Part shown: positions 1 to 6,015 of the stretch, in pieces
Layout of the letters: each line of letters begins with the position of its first letter
Position numbering within the stretch: position 1 is the stretch's first letter
DNA from: Spirosoma fluviale
GTDB taxonomy: Bacteria; Bacteroidota; Bacteroidia; Cytophagales; Spirosomataceae
Reading direction: 5' to 3'
DNA: 6,993 nucleotides
Assembly: GCA_945860325.1 (NCBI GenBank)
Contig: CAMARL010000098.1
Span: forward strand, 1-6,993
Translations under genes and position numbers: made by a program
The notes under the pieces: generated by a model
Database searches by the model: none
Seen by the model: the letters and a program-made list of their open reading frames with translations, nothing else
What the model was told of the DNA's origin: nothing

Positions 1-569
1 TCTGTCCATTTTTCAAGCGGGTTTTCCTTTAGGTTTTTTAGTTGGAATGCAAAATATTTTTGCATAAAAGGAATCACCTTGGGGTCATTAGTCGCTTGAT
101 AATATTGTTGGAGTACTTTCAGCATCACCATCCTCGGCCACCAGTCGGCACCTTGAGAACCTATTTCAACAGGCTTGCCCGTTTCGGTTTCATATTTGGA
201 GTAAGGTCCAAAAAATCCTGAGGGTCTCTGGGTATTTAATGTCCATTGGACATATTTGTTGACTTTTTGAATGAGTACTGGGTCCTTTGTTATGTAGGCT
301 AAAGGCAAGGCTCCATCGAGCCAATAGGGAGTTTCTTCCCAATCGTCGCCTTTGCCGCCGAGCCAACCGTTATCTACTTGTATCTTTTTGTGAAACTCAT
401 CTAGATGTCCTGTAGATCCATTTTTCAAAATGTCGCTTTGCTGTTTAAGCCAATTTGTGGGTGTTATTTGGCCTAAGGGAATTTCAGCATATTTAAATTG
501 CAATGATTGACTTTGAATATTAAAAATGAAGGTCAACAGGATGCTTCCTATTAGGTAGAAATTTTTCAT
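1..569 (-). CDS. Exported GH127/DUF1680-type glycoside hydrolase (beta-L-arabinofuranosidase-like), 5' part only
   Basis: Reading the minus strand from the ATG at 569 gives 189 uninterrupted codons that run off the left edge, so only the N-terminal part is present (family members are usually over 600 aa). Residues 1-21 form a signal peptide (MKN, then a hydrophobic stretch ending near IQSQS), so the protein is exported. Residues 30-44 (IPLGQITPTNWLKQQ) match the 'PLG-x-V-x-x-x-GWL-x-x-Q' opening of the DUF1680/GH127 alpha/alpha-barrel, and residues 74-92 (GDDWEETPYWLDG, then ALPLAY) match its next conserved block; GFFGP (118-122) follows. Known members release L-arabinofuranose or related sugars from plant-type glycans. 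The catalytic residues lie beyond the window, so exact specificity (GH127, GH146 or a relative) cannot be stated. It is transcribed divergently from the glycosyltransferase pair and has no visible link to it. Confidence 0.8.
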   Translation of the reverse strand, partial: MKNFYLIGSILLTFIFNIQSQSLQFKYAEIPLGQITPTNWLKQQSDILKNGSTGHLDEFHKKIQVDNGWLGGKGDDWEETPYWLDGALPLAYITKDPVLIQKVNKYVQWTLNTQRPSGFFGPYSKYETETGKPVEIGSQGADWWPRMVMLKVLQQYYQATNDPKVIPFMQKYFAFQLKNLKENPLEKWT

Positions 570-634
570 GTTTTTATAGGTTTCGTTGGGATAAATGTAA
601 GTAAAATTTGCAATGTTTGAAATCGTTCATGATT

Positions 635-651
635 AGTTGGCCGTGCCAACT
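635..651. repeat. Perfect 7-bp inverted repeat with a 3-base centre (possible operator)
   Basis: AGTTGGC (635-641), CGT, GCCAACT (645-651) are exact reverse complements. The repeat is the most GC-rich patch of an otherwise AT-rich divergent gap. It lies upstream of the plus-strand TAATTTTG element and upstream of the weak minus-strand element, a position suited to a regulator serving either gene. Neither side is followed by a run of T, so it does not look like an intrinsic terminator. Function is inference. Confidence 0.4.
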
Positions 652-673
652 TAATATATTGGGTATTATTACT

Positions 674-681
674 TAATTTTG
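674..681 (+). promoter_or_regulatory. Putative -7 promoter element for the glycosyltransferase operon
   Basis: TAATTTTG agrees with every fixed position of the Bacteroidota sigma-A -7 consensus TAnnTTTG and lies 26 bases before the ATG at 708. The nearest TTG (659-661) is only 12 bases upstream, closer than the usual 17-23, so the -33 element is poor or absent. Confidence 0.45.
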
Positions 682-707
682 GGCACTATTTATCGAAGAT
701 TTTATTT

Positions 708-1430
708 ATGGTTATTTTGACAACCACATATAATTGTGAGTTTTTCATTGAAAAGTGCATTCAATCTTTATTGGATCAGTCTTTCAAAGATTTTGTCTGT
801 TACATAACCGATGATATGTCTACGGATAGGACCGTGGAAATGGCCAGGTCGATCATTAAAAATGATCCAAGGTTTATCATCATGGAGAATAAAGCCAAAA
901 TGTTTCAGCCTGGAAATTACGATCAAGTCATTCGAAATAATGACAAAATTTCTGATAACGAAGTTTGTGTAGAATTGGATGGGGATGATTGGTTTCCTGA
1001 TCGGGAGGTACTTCAACGAATTGCTAATGTGTACCAGAATAATTCCATTTGGTTGGCCAATGGCAGTTTTCAATATCAAGATGGCCGATCAGGTTTTGCT
1101 CAAAAGCCCAATATATGGAAATCGATTAGAAATCAGGATTTCACTTTGACACATATAAGAACTTGGCGTGCTTTTTTATGGCGTAAGATATTGTTGGACG
1201 ATCTGAAAGACGCCAATGGTCAGTATTATGATGTTGCCGGTGATTTGGCTTTTATGTTTCCGATGTATGAAATGGCTGGCTTATTGCATTATCGATTTTT
1301 GAAGGAAATAAACTACGTTTACAATGAGTCGAACCCATTAAATGATCATAAAGTACACATGGAAAAAGTGAACCGATTGGTTAAAGAAATTCGATTAAAA
1401 AAACCGTATAAAATGCTTTGGTTACGCTAA
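708..1430 (+). CDS. Family 2 glycosyltransferase (GT-A fold)
   Basis: The 240-aa product transfers a sugar from a nucleotide-sugar donor, probably on the cytoplasmic face of the inner membrane during surface-glycan synthesis. Residues 1-9 (MVILTTTYN) are the first strand of the GT-A nucleotide-binding fold; DDMSTD (35-40) is the equivalent of DDGSxD. DGDDW (91-95) carries the DxD metal/nucleotide-diphosphate site. HIRTWRAFLWRK (149-160) and YDVAGDLAFMFPMYEMAG (174-191) match acceptor-side and catalytic-base blocks found in GT2 enzymes; D179 is the likely base. The protein begins almost at the first strand, but no ATG, GTG or TTG precedes 708 before the in-frame stop at 630 except an unlikely triplet in the promoter zone, so 708 is chosen. 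No membrane helix is seen. Its TAA shares one base with the ATG of the next gene, indicating translational coupling. Donor and acceptor cannot be named. Confidence 0.88.
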   Translation: MVILTTTYNCEFFIEKCIQSLLDQSFKDFVCYITDDMSTDRTVEMARSIIKNDPRFIIMENKAKMFQPGNYDQVIRNNDKISDNEVCVELDGDDWFPDREVLQRIANVYQNNSIWLANGSFQYQDGRSGFAQKPNIWKSIRNQDFTLTHIRTWRAFLWRKILLDDLKDANGQYYDVAGDLAFMFPMYEMAGLLHYRFLKEINYVYNESNPLNDHKVHMEKVNRLVKEIRLKKPYKMLWLR

Positions 1431-2245
1431 TGGATACCAAGACTCCATTTTTCAGTATTTGCATTCCTACTTATGAGATGAAAGGCTTAGGCGCATCTTA
1501 TTTAAAAAGTACATTTGAAAATCTGGCCATTCAGTCATTCAAAGATTTTGAAGTAATTATTTCAGATCATTCAGTTGGTGATGCAATAAAGGATTTGTGT
1601 GTAGAATTCGAAAAATCATTCATCATAAATTACACTAAAAATACCTCAAATCGGGGCAGTTCCTCTGCTAACATCAATCATGCCATTAAATCTGCCCGTG
1701 GACTTTGGATTAAAGTTTTATTTCAAGATGATTATTTGTTGGGTTCAAATGCCTTGGAAATTATTCATGATCAAATAAATAGGGCTGATGGAGGCTGGCT
1801 TGTTAGCGCATGCCAACACACGAATGACGGAGAACTTTTGTTTGATTCGCATTTTCCAAGCTACCATGTAGATATTCATTTAGGTCAAAATACGATTGGA
1901 GCCCCATCGAATATTGCTTTTAAAAATCAAGGATCTATTTTTTTTGACCGTAATTTAATTTGGCTCATGGACTGCGAGTTCTACAAGAGACTTGAATTGA
2001 CGTTTGGGCCTCCTTTGATTCTAGATGAGCTTTGTATCGTTAATCGAGTGGGTGCTCATCAAGTAACGAATACATTGATTCATGATGATTTAGTACGAAA
2101 TGAGCTTAGGTATGTTAAAAATAAATATAAAATCTTTGATTTTTTAAACTCAATCCATTTACGAGATCTGTTTTTAATTAGCTTTATGGACGTAATTACT
2201 CGATATTTAATGTCTGCAAAAGATCGACTTAGGAATATATTTTAA
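1430..2245 (+). CDS. Family 2 glycosyltransferase with variant donor-site motifs
   Basis: The ATG at 1430 overlaps the preceding stop (TAATG), which decides the start; a TTG twelve bases earlier also lies in frame but is less likely. The product is 271 aa. SICIPTYEMKGLG (9-21) is the first strand and loop of a GT-A domain, and DFEVIISDHS (39-48) stands where DDGS normally is. FQDD (98-101) occupies the DxD position, so the first acidic residue is Gln. IGAPSNIAF (156-164) and WLMDCEFYKRL (178-188) match the acceptor loop and the catalytic-base region, with D181 or E183 as the likely base. The C-terminal 35 residues are basic and hydrophobic and may sit on the membrane. Together with its upstream partner it probably adds successive sugars to one surface glycan. 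The remaining genes of such a pathway are not in view, so the pair may be an isolated module. Confidence 0.85.
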   Translation: MDTKTPFFSICIPTYEMKGLGASYLKSTFENLAIQSFKDFEVIISDHSVGDAIKDLCVEFEKSFIINYTKNTSNRGSSSANINHAIKSARGLWIKVLFQDDYLLGSNALEIIHDQINRADGGWLVSACQHTNDGELLFDSHFPSYHVDIHLGQNTIGAPSNIAFKNQGSIFFDRNLIWLMDCEFYKRLELTFGPPLILDELCIVNRVGAHQVTNTLIHDDLVRNELRYVKNKYKIFDFLNSIHLRDLFLISFMDVITRYLMSAKDRLRNIF

Positions 2246-2253
2246 CGGTCTTG

Positions 2254-2282
2254 TTTGTCATTCATAATTTTACCTACCTTAG
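2254..2282 (+). promoter_or_regulatory. Putative Bacteroidota-type promoter for the small T9SS-type gene
   Basis: TTTG (2254-2257) and TACCTTAG (2275-2282) are separated by 17 bases, within the normal spacing of the Bacteroidota promoter (TTG, 17-23 bases, TAnnTTTG); the second element deviates at one fixed position. The predicted transcript would begin only about a dozen bases before the ATG at 2300. It would give the gene its own transcript, separate from the glycosyltransferases ending at 2245. Confidence 0.4.
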
Positions 2283-2299
2283 TTCTAAAATTGTTGACC

Positions 2300-2584
2300 A
2301 TGAAACATATACAGAGAATTTGTTTAATCGGCCTGTTTTTTTGCACGAATGAAATTTTGGCGCAAACCGTAGAATCATCTACATTCGCCTCTGGTGGTGC
2401 CACCACCGTAATTAATGGCAAATATTATTCACATGTGATAGGCCAGTCAAGTGTTGTGGCTGGTACGGCTATAAAATCAGGAGTTACCATGCGCCAAGGC
2501 TTCAAACAGCCTAGTTTATTAGCTAGAACAATACAGAAATCAGGTTTGAAAATTCAGGTTGCGGAAGAAAATCCAATGACTTAA
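2300..2584 (+). CDS. N-terminal part of a small secreted protein, stopped before its T9SS sorting domain
   Basis: The ATG at 2300 opens 94 codons ending at TAA 2582-2584. An upstream in-frame TTG at 2255 is rejected because it would put a non-signal stretch ahead of the signal peptide and overlap the likely promoter. Residues 1-21 (MKH..., hydrophobic core IGLFF, then EILA) are a Sec signal peptide with cleavage before QTVES. The mature part has SGGATTVINGKYYSHVIGQS (31-50) and MRQGFKQPS (64-72). This 'SGG...Y.IGQ...QGFxQP' pattern is typical of short Bacteroidota exported proteins that end in a T9SS type A sorting domain. The natural sorting domain follows in the same frame just after the stop, so this product would be exported to the periplasm but not passed through the T9SS. 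Function of the family is unknown to me. Confidence 0.65.
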   Translation: MKHIQRICLIGLFFCTNEILAQTVESSTFASGGATTVINGKYYSHVIGQSSVVAGTAIKSGVTMRQGFKQPSLLARTIQKSGLKIQVAEENPMT

Positions 2585-2821
2585 ACCGTTTTCCCCAATC
2601 CCTTTTCAAATAAAATAAAAATTAAGTTTTCAGAGATTAGTAAATCATCCACTTTTATTGCCATCTATACTATTTCAGGCCAATCTATTTGGGAAAAAAT
2701 GTATCCTGAAAAAATTGATGAAGTTAATTTGACTGATTTTGATAATGTAAGGATAGGGAAATACGTTTTACACATCTTTTACAAAGGAAAACCTTTTGTA
2801 GCGAGCATCGTAAAAGAATAA
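2585..2821 (+). pseudogene. Detached T9SS type A C-terminal sorting domain (same frame, after an in-frame stop)
   Basis: Seventy-eight codons continue in exactly the same frame as the preceding gene and end in TAA at 2819-2821, with no start codon at the front. The translation begins TVFPNPFSNKIKIKF, the hallmark 'PNP' entry of T9SS type A sorting domains. It goes on with IYTISGQSIWE and ends GKYVLHIFYKGKPF then ASIVKE, matching the usual 'd..G..v.......G.Y.l.v..g......ivk' pattern. Such domains direct cargo through the outer membrane and are cleaved or attached to the cell surface. Because frame and motif spacing are intact, the break is a single nonsense codon, not a frameshift. Whole gene with the stop removed would encode about 173 aa, normal for this type. 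Either a recent pseudogene, a sequencing error, or read-through; the first two are likelier. Confidence 0.75.
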
Positions 2822-2822
2822 A

Positions 2823-3515
2823 TTACATGCGTATGATTTGGCCATCCTCCATTTCGATGATTCGAGTGGTTCTAGCCGCAAATTCGTTATCGTGAGTCAC
2901 AATTAAGAGCGTTTGTTTAAATTCTTGCGCTAGTTCTTGGAAAATATCAAAGACAATTTCAGAGTTTTTCTTATCTAAATTTCCAGTCGGCTCATCCCCC
3001 ATAATTAACAATGGATCATTGATTAATGCTCTTGCGATGGCTACGCGTTGTTTTTGACCTCCAGATAGTTGGTTAGGTAATTTTAAAGCTTCATTTTCGA
3101 TGCCTAATATTTTCAATTTTTCATAAGCCCTATGCTCGATTTCCTTTTCGGAATATAAGCCAAGTTTCAATCCGGGTAACATCACGTTTTTCAACACGGA
3201 GAACTCATTCAATAGGTAATGAAATTGGAATACAAAACCGATTTTTTCATTGCGCATTCGGGCTAAAATTTTCTCTGATTTCCCTTTCATCGATACCCCG
3301 TCGATTGCAATATCTCCATCATAATCAGTATCCATTGTAGATAAGATATATAGTAGCGTTGACTTTCCACATCCTGATTTACCTATAATGGAAACGAATT
3401 CGCTTTCATAGAGTGAGAAGTTGATGTTATCCAGAATTTTGATCGTCACGGGATCATGAAAATACTTCGAGACATTCAAAGACTCCAATACCTTTTTTTG
3501 CTTTTTATTTTCCAC
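2823..3515 (-). CDS. ABC transporter ATP-binding protein, LolD/MacB type
   Basis: The 230-aa product is a complete nucleotide-binding domain that hydrolyses ATP to drive the adjacent permease. Walker A is GKSGCGKST (45-53), the Q-loop glutamine is Q97 in FVFQF, the signature is LSGGQ (150-154), Walker B is LLIMGDEP (169-176) with catalytic E175, and the switch histidine is H208 in VTHD. GDEPTGNLD (173-181) is the wording typical of the LolD/MacB/FtsE branch. The start is a GTG at 3515 that overlaps the permease stop by 11 bases; no ATG exists before residue 61, and the first conserved strand needs the N-terminal residues, so GTG is favoured. It is the last gene of the three-gene export operon. 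Its stop lies one base from the end of the convergent pseudogene. Confidence 0.92.
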   Translation of the reverse strand: MENKKQKKVLESLNVSKYFHDPVTIKILDNINFSLYESEFVSIIGKSGCGKSTLLYILSTMDTDYDGDIAIDGVSMKGKSEKILARMRNEKIGFVFQFHYLLNEFSVLKNVMLPGLKLGLYSEKEIEHRAYEKLKILGIENEALKLPNQLSGGQKQRVAIARALINDPLLIMGDEPTGNLDKKNSEIVFDIFQELAQEFKQTLLIVTHDNEFAARTTRIIEMEDGQIIRM

Positions 3516-4764
3516 GAATGATAACGACAGGGTCTATGCTACTTGCTTTTCTTGCCGGAAAGTATCCCGCAAAATAAGTAGTGATGATTGAAAATATTCC
3601 TCCTATAATGTAAAAATTGGGATTATAATTAATGGGGTAGGTCTTGACTGTTGGCAAAGAATCCGTATTAAATGGAATTTGGTCAATTAAACTAGAAAGG
3701 CCAAAACCTCCCAATAAACCCATGGCTCCACCAAATAAACCAATACTTAATGCGATGGAAATAAATATTTTATTGACATCTCCTCCAGAAAATCCAACCG
3801 CTTTTAAAATGGCAATCGAATCCATTTTCTCATAAATCATCATGTTGAGGATATTGTAAATACCAAAACCTGCGACGATTAACAAGGTAATCCCCACGGC
3901 ATAGGAGATTAAACTCCGAACCGAACTTCCTGTTTCAAATTGGGAATTCGCAGTCTGAATATCGATTGCATCCACTTCATAAAAGGATTCAAACTCTTTT
4001 GCAGCAGCAGGAGCACCCAAAATATCTTTTAATTTTATTTGAATATCAGTAATAAAACTGGCCGAAGCGCCCAATAACTTTTGGGTAGTTTTTATCGACG
4101 CATAACTTTGAACTTTATCGATATCCTGTATGCCCGACTGAAAGAAGCCAACGACCTTTAAACTTAAACGTTCACCCTTACTTGTCGTTACTTGTACCAC
4201 ATCACCAATACTAACCATCATTTTTTGGGCCAAACCTTTCCCCAAAATAACGCTATTGGGTATATTTTTTAAATCTAAAAAATTTCCGGCTGTGACATAA
4301 TCGTTGAATTTGAACAGTCTGTTTTCTTCTAAAGGATCAATTCCATTAATTACTCCAGTCAAATCGATGGATCCCACATTATAAAAAACTTGAGCCGTTA
4401 TTTTTGGAGCAACACCTAACACACGGGCATCTTTTTGTAGGGTTGATATGATAGCCCCACTATTAGAAATATCTAAGCGCTCATTTTTAGGCTTAATGGA
4501 GCGGATGAAATTATGTCCTTTAGAATTTTTATAATATAAATCAGTGGGTTGGTTTTTTGAAATACTAAGCTCTTTAAATAAGCGAACATGAGCTGTTCTA
4601 TTAAGTATAAGACCATCTAAAAGATCATTTAGGCCTGTCATAAAACTTAACAAGGTGATGAACATAGTGATGCTAAAAGTTACACCAACTGCCGCGACTA
4701 ATGTTTGTTTCCATCGAGCCAGTAAGAGCGAAATGGCAATCTGAAAAATGAGTTTATTTTTCAT
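3505..4764 (-). CDS. ABC transporter permease, MacB/LolC-E (type VII, mechanotransmission) family
   Basis: The 419-aa product has the four-helix layout of this superfamily: one N-terminal helix (about 20-45), a large periplasmic domain (about 46-283), then three C-terminal helices (about 284-310, 333-360 and 383-403). The periplasmic domain contains SVILGKGLAQKMMVSIGDVV (171-190), with the 'iG..la..l.v..Gd.v' MacB_PCD pattern followed by a VVGFFQSGI segment, closer in style to LolC/LolE than to E. coli MacB. EKMDSIAILKAVGFSGGDV (312-330) is the coupling helix that touches the ATPase, and YFPARKASSIDPVVIIRGK closes the protein in the classic manner. Unlike MacB it has no fused ATPase domain; that is the separate downstream gene. 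Its ATG overlaps the stop of the adaptor gene (TAATG on the minus strand), so the two are translationally coupled. Substrate is unknown. Confidence 0.9.
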   Translation of the reverse strand: MKNKLIFQIAISLLLARWKQTLVAAVGVTFSITMFITLLSFMTGLNDLLDGLILNRTAHVRLFKELSISKNQPTDLYYKNSKGHNFIRSIKPKNERLDISNSGAIISTLQKDARVLGVAPKITAQVFYNVGSIDLTGVINGIDPLEENRLFKFNDYVTAGNFLDLKNIPNSVILGKGLAQKMMVSIGDVVQVTTSKGERLSLKVVGFFQSGIQDIDKVQSYASIKTTQKLLGASASFITDIQIKLKDILGAPAAAKEFESFYEVDAIDIQTANSQFETGSSVRSLISYAVGITLLIVAGFGIYNILNMMIYEKMDSIAILKAVGFSGGDVNKIFISIALSIGLFGGAMGLLGGFGLSSLIDQIPFNTDSLPTVKTYPINYNPNFYIIGGIFSIITTYFAGYFPARKASSIDPVVIIRGK

Positions 4765-5840
4765 TATTTTGGCTTAATGATTTCATCCGTTACGGATAAG
4801 CCAGACAGTATTTCTATTTTTTGAAAATCTTTTAAGCCTGTTTTAACGATTTTTTTATCTCCATTAAGAAATGTGGCGATTGAATCTGCCAACAAATAAT
4901 TTCGGGGTATTAATAGACCTTTCTCCTTCGTACGTAAAATGATATTCGCTTCAAATGTCATTCTTGGGTACAATTTAGCGGGTGCTTTTATGAATTTAGC
5001 TTCCACCAAAAATGTTTTACTTCGCTCATTCATGATGGACGATATTTTAGTAATTTTTGCTTCAAAAACCTCATTTTTATAGCTATCTAATGTGATAACC
5101 ACCTGCATTTCTTGGTTTATTTTAAATATGTCATTCTCATCTACCTGCAATTCCAGAATATAAGCGTTGGGATTTCCAATGATCGCAATGGGTGTTTGAG
5201 GGCCTACAATCTCTCCTTTATTTTTTAAGATGGAGAAAATGACTCCAGACGTTTTACTCTTAAGCGTATAATCTTGCTGCATAGCATTAGAAAATTCCAG
5301 GTTTTTTTTCGACTGTGCAGCACTGAAATCAATTTGCCTTTTTAAATCTTTGTATTTCTGTATGGCCGACAAATAATTACTTCTTGAATTCTCAAAGTTT
5401 AATTCCTTTTGCTCTAAATCAATACGCGTTCCAATCTGTTGGCCCCACAAGGATTTTTGTCTTGCATAAACGCTAGAATCTAAATGAAATTTACTTTTAG
5501 AAACCTCTATGAAATTCTTGGCGTCGATTAACCTACCTTTATTTTCACCCGCATCGGCAAATTTTGCAGCCAAATTTGCATTCTCTGTATTTATCTTTTG
5601 AGCCTGATTGGAGATACTAATTAGGGCCGTTCCCACTTGAACCGAATCGCCCTCCTTGACAAAAATTTGGTCTATCACCCCATTAACCGTCACAAAGGCT
5701 TGATATTGATCTTGGCTTTTTATTGAGCCCGATGCATAAATAGATTCAGTGATTTTTCCTTCTGTCGGAAAGGTAGATTCTTGCTTTTTGCTGCAAGAGA
5801 TCGCAAATATCAGTAGACCAATTAAAAGGGTATTTTTCAT
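4764..5840 (-). CDS. Periplasmic adaptor / membrane fusion lipoprotein (MacA/HlyD type) of the ABC exporter
   Basis: With the ATG at 5840 the product is 358 aa. Residues 1-15 are a lipoprotein signal peptide and C16 in FAISC is the predicted lipidated cysteine (position -3 is Ala, a slightly weak lipobox). An earlier in-frame ATG at 5909 would add 23 residues and a second hydrophobic segment ahead of this complete signal, so it is not preferred. GVIDQIFVKEGDSVQVGTAL (54-73) is the first half of the lipoyl-like domain. Residues about 78-190 are a long charged helical hairpin, and KTSGVIFSILKNKGEIVGPQ (196-215) is the second lipoyl half. A beta-barrel (about 225-305) and a membrane-proximal domain containing GLLIPRNYLL (308-317) follow. 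The role would be to link the inner-membrane permease to an outer-membrane channel, or to carry substrate between membranes. No channel gene lies nearby. Confidence 0.87.
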   Translation of the reverse strand: MKNTLLIGLLIFAISCSKKQESTFPTEGKITESIYASGSIKSQDQYQAFVTVNGVIDQIFVKEGDSVQVGTALISISNQAQKINTENANLAAKFADAGENKGRLIDAKNFIEVSKSKFHLDSSVYARQKSLWGQQIGTRIDLEQKELNFENSRSNYLSAIQKYKDLKRQIDFSAAQSKKNLEFSNAMQQDYTLKSKTSGVIFSILKNKGEIVGPQTPIAIIGNPNAYILELQVDENDIFKINQEMQVVITLDSYKNEVFEAKITKISSIMNERSKTFLVEAKFIKAPAKLYPRMTFEANIILRTKEKGLLIPRNYLLADSIATFLNGDKKIVKTGLKDFQKIEILSGLSVTDEIIKPK

Positions 5841-6015
5841 AAGGCTAAAATTAATGATAATCTCTATAAATAAAAATGATAAAATGAAGAGCCTTGAAAA
5901 CTTATTCATTTGTTATTTTTTCATCTTCTTTTCCTGTATAAAATTTTCTATTCTCCTATTTTACCTAATTCGTTTCGCTATTTTCAATTACATTTGTTTT
6001 CGAAAAATTAGAAAA
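5841..6015. promoter_or_regulatory. Divergent intergenic region between the ABC export operon and the isomerase gene
   Basis: This 175-bp, very AT-rich gap serves two outward-facing transcripts. The plus-strand promoter is described separately. For the minus strand the only close -7 match is TAATTTTA (5853 down to 5846), just five bases before the ATG, too near to be convincing. The exporter promoter is therefore not located. I see no inverted repeat or riboswitch-like structure. Confidence 0.35.
5969..5996 (+). promoter_or_regulatory. Putative Bacteroidota-type promoter of the isomerase gene
   Basis: TACATTTG (5989-5996) is a perfect match to the -7 consensus TAnnTTTG. TTC (5969-5971), 17 bases upstream, is a one-mismatch -33 element. 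The ATG at 6016 would follow after a leader of roughly a dozen A-rich bases, the normal Bacteroidota arrangement without a Shine-Dalgarno sequence. This placement also argues for the 6016 start over any upstream one. Confidence 0.5.

Larger units (their letters stand above)
570..707. promoter_or_regulatory. Divergent intergenic region between the GH127-like gene and the glycosyltransferase pair
   Basis: This 138-bp AT-rich gap must carry the start signals for both outward-facing genes. On the plus strand TAATTTTG (674-681) is a perfect match to the Bacteroidota -7 element TAnnTTTG. On the minus strand TACATTTA (599 down to 592) matches it in all but the last base, with TTTC 19 bases upstream as a weak -33 element. 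A perfect inverted repeat lies at 635-651. Assigning these as promoters is inference from the consensus. Confidence 0.45.

Noticed and set aside
635..651. Intrinsic terminator at the inverted repeat.
   Set aside because: There is no T-run after either arm and both flanking genes point away from it.
768..1079. Open frame of 103 codons on the minus strand inside the first glycosyltransferase gene.
   Set aside because: It lies wholly antisense to a gene with clear GT2 motifs, shows no recognisable domain and has no plausible promoter.
2255..2299. TTG start adding 15 residues to the small secreted protein.
   Set aside because: It would overlap the likely promoter and bury the signal peptide; the ATG at 2300 gives a canonical signal sequence.
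2575..2600. Frameshift as the cause of the split in the T9SS-type gene.
   Set aside because: The parts before and after the stop are in the same reading frame, so only a nonsense codon is needed to explain the break.
3644..3835. Open frame of 63 codons on the plus strand inside the permease gene.
   Set aside because: It is antisense to the membrane-helix region of the permease; the Pro-rich translation is a shadow of that sequence.
5749..6015. Extension of the isomerase frame by 89 codons upstream.
   Set aside because: It runs across the divergent promoter and into the adaptor gene, reads as a hydrophobic, non-homologous stretch, and the family starts at about the 6016 methionine.
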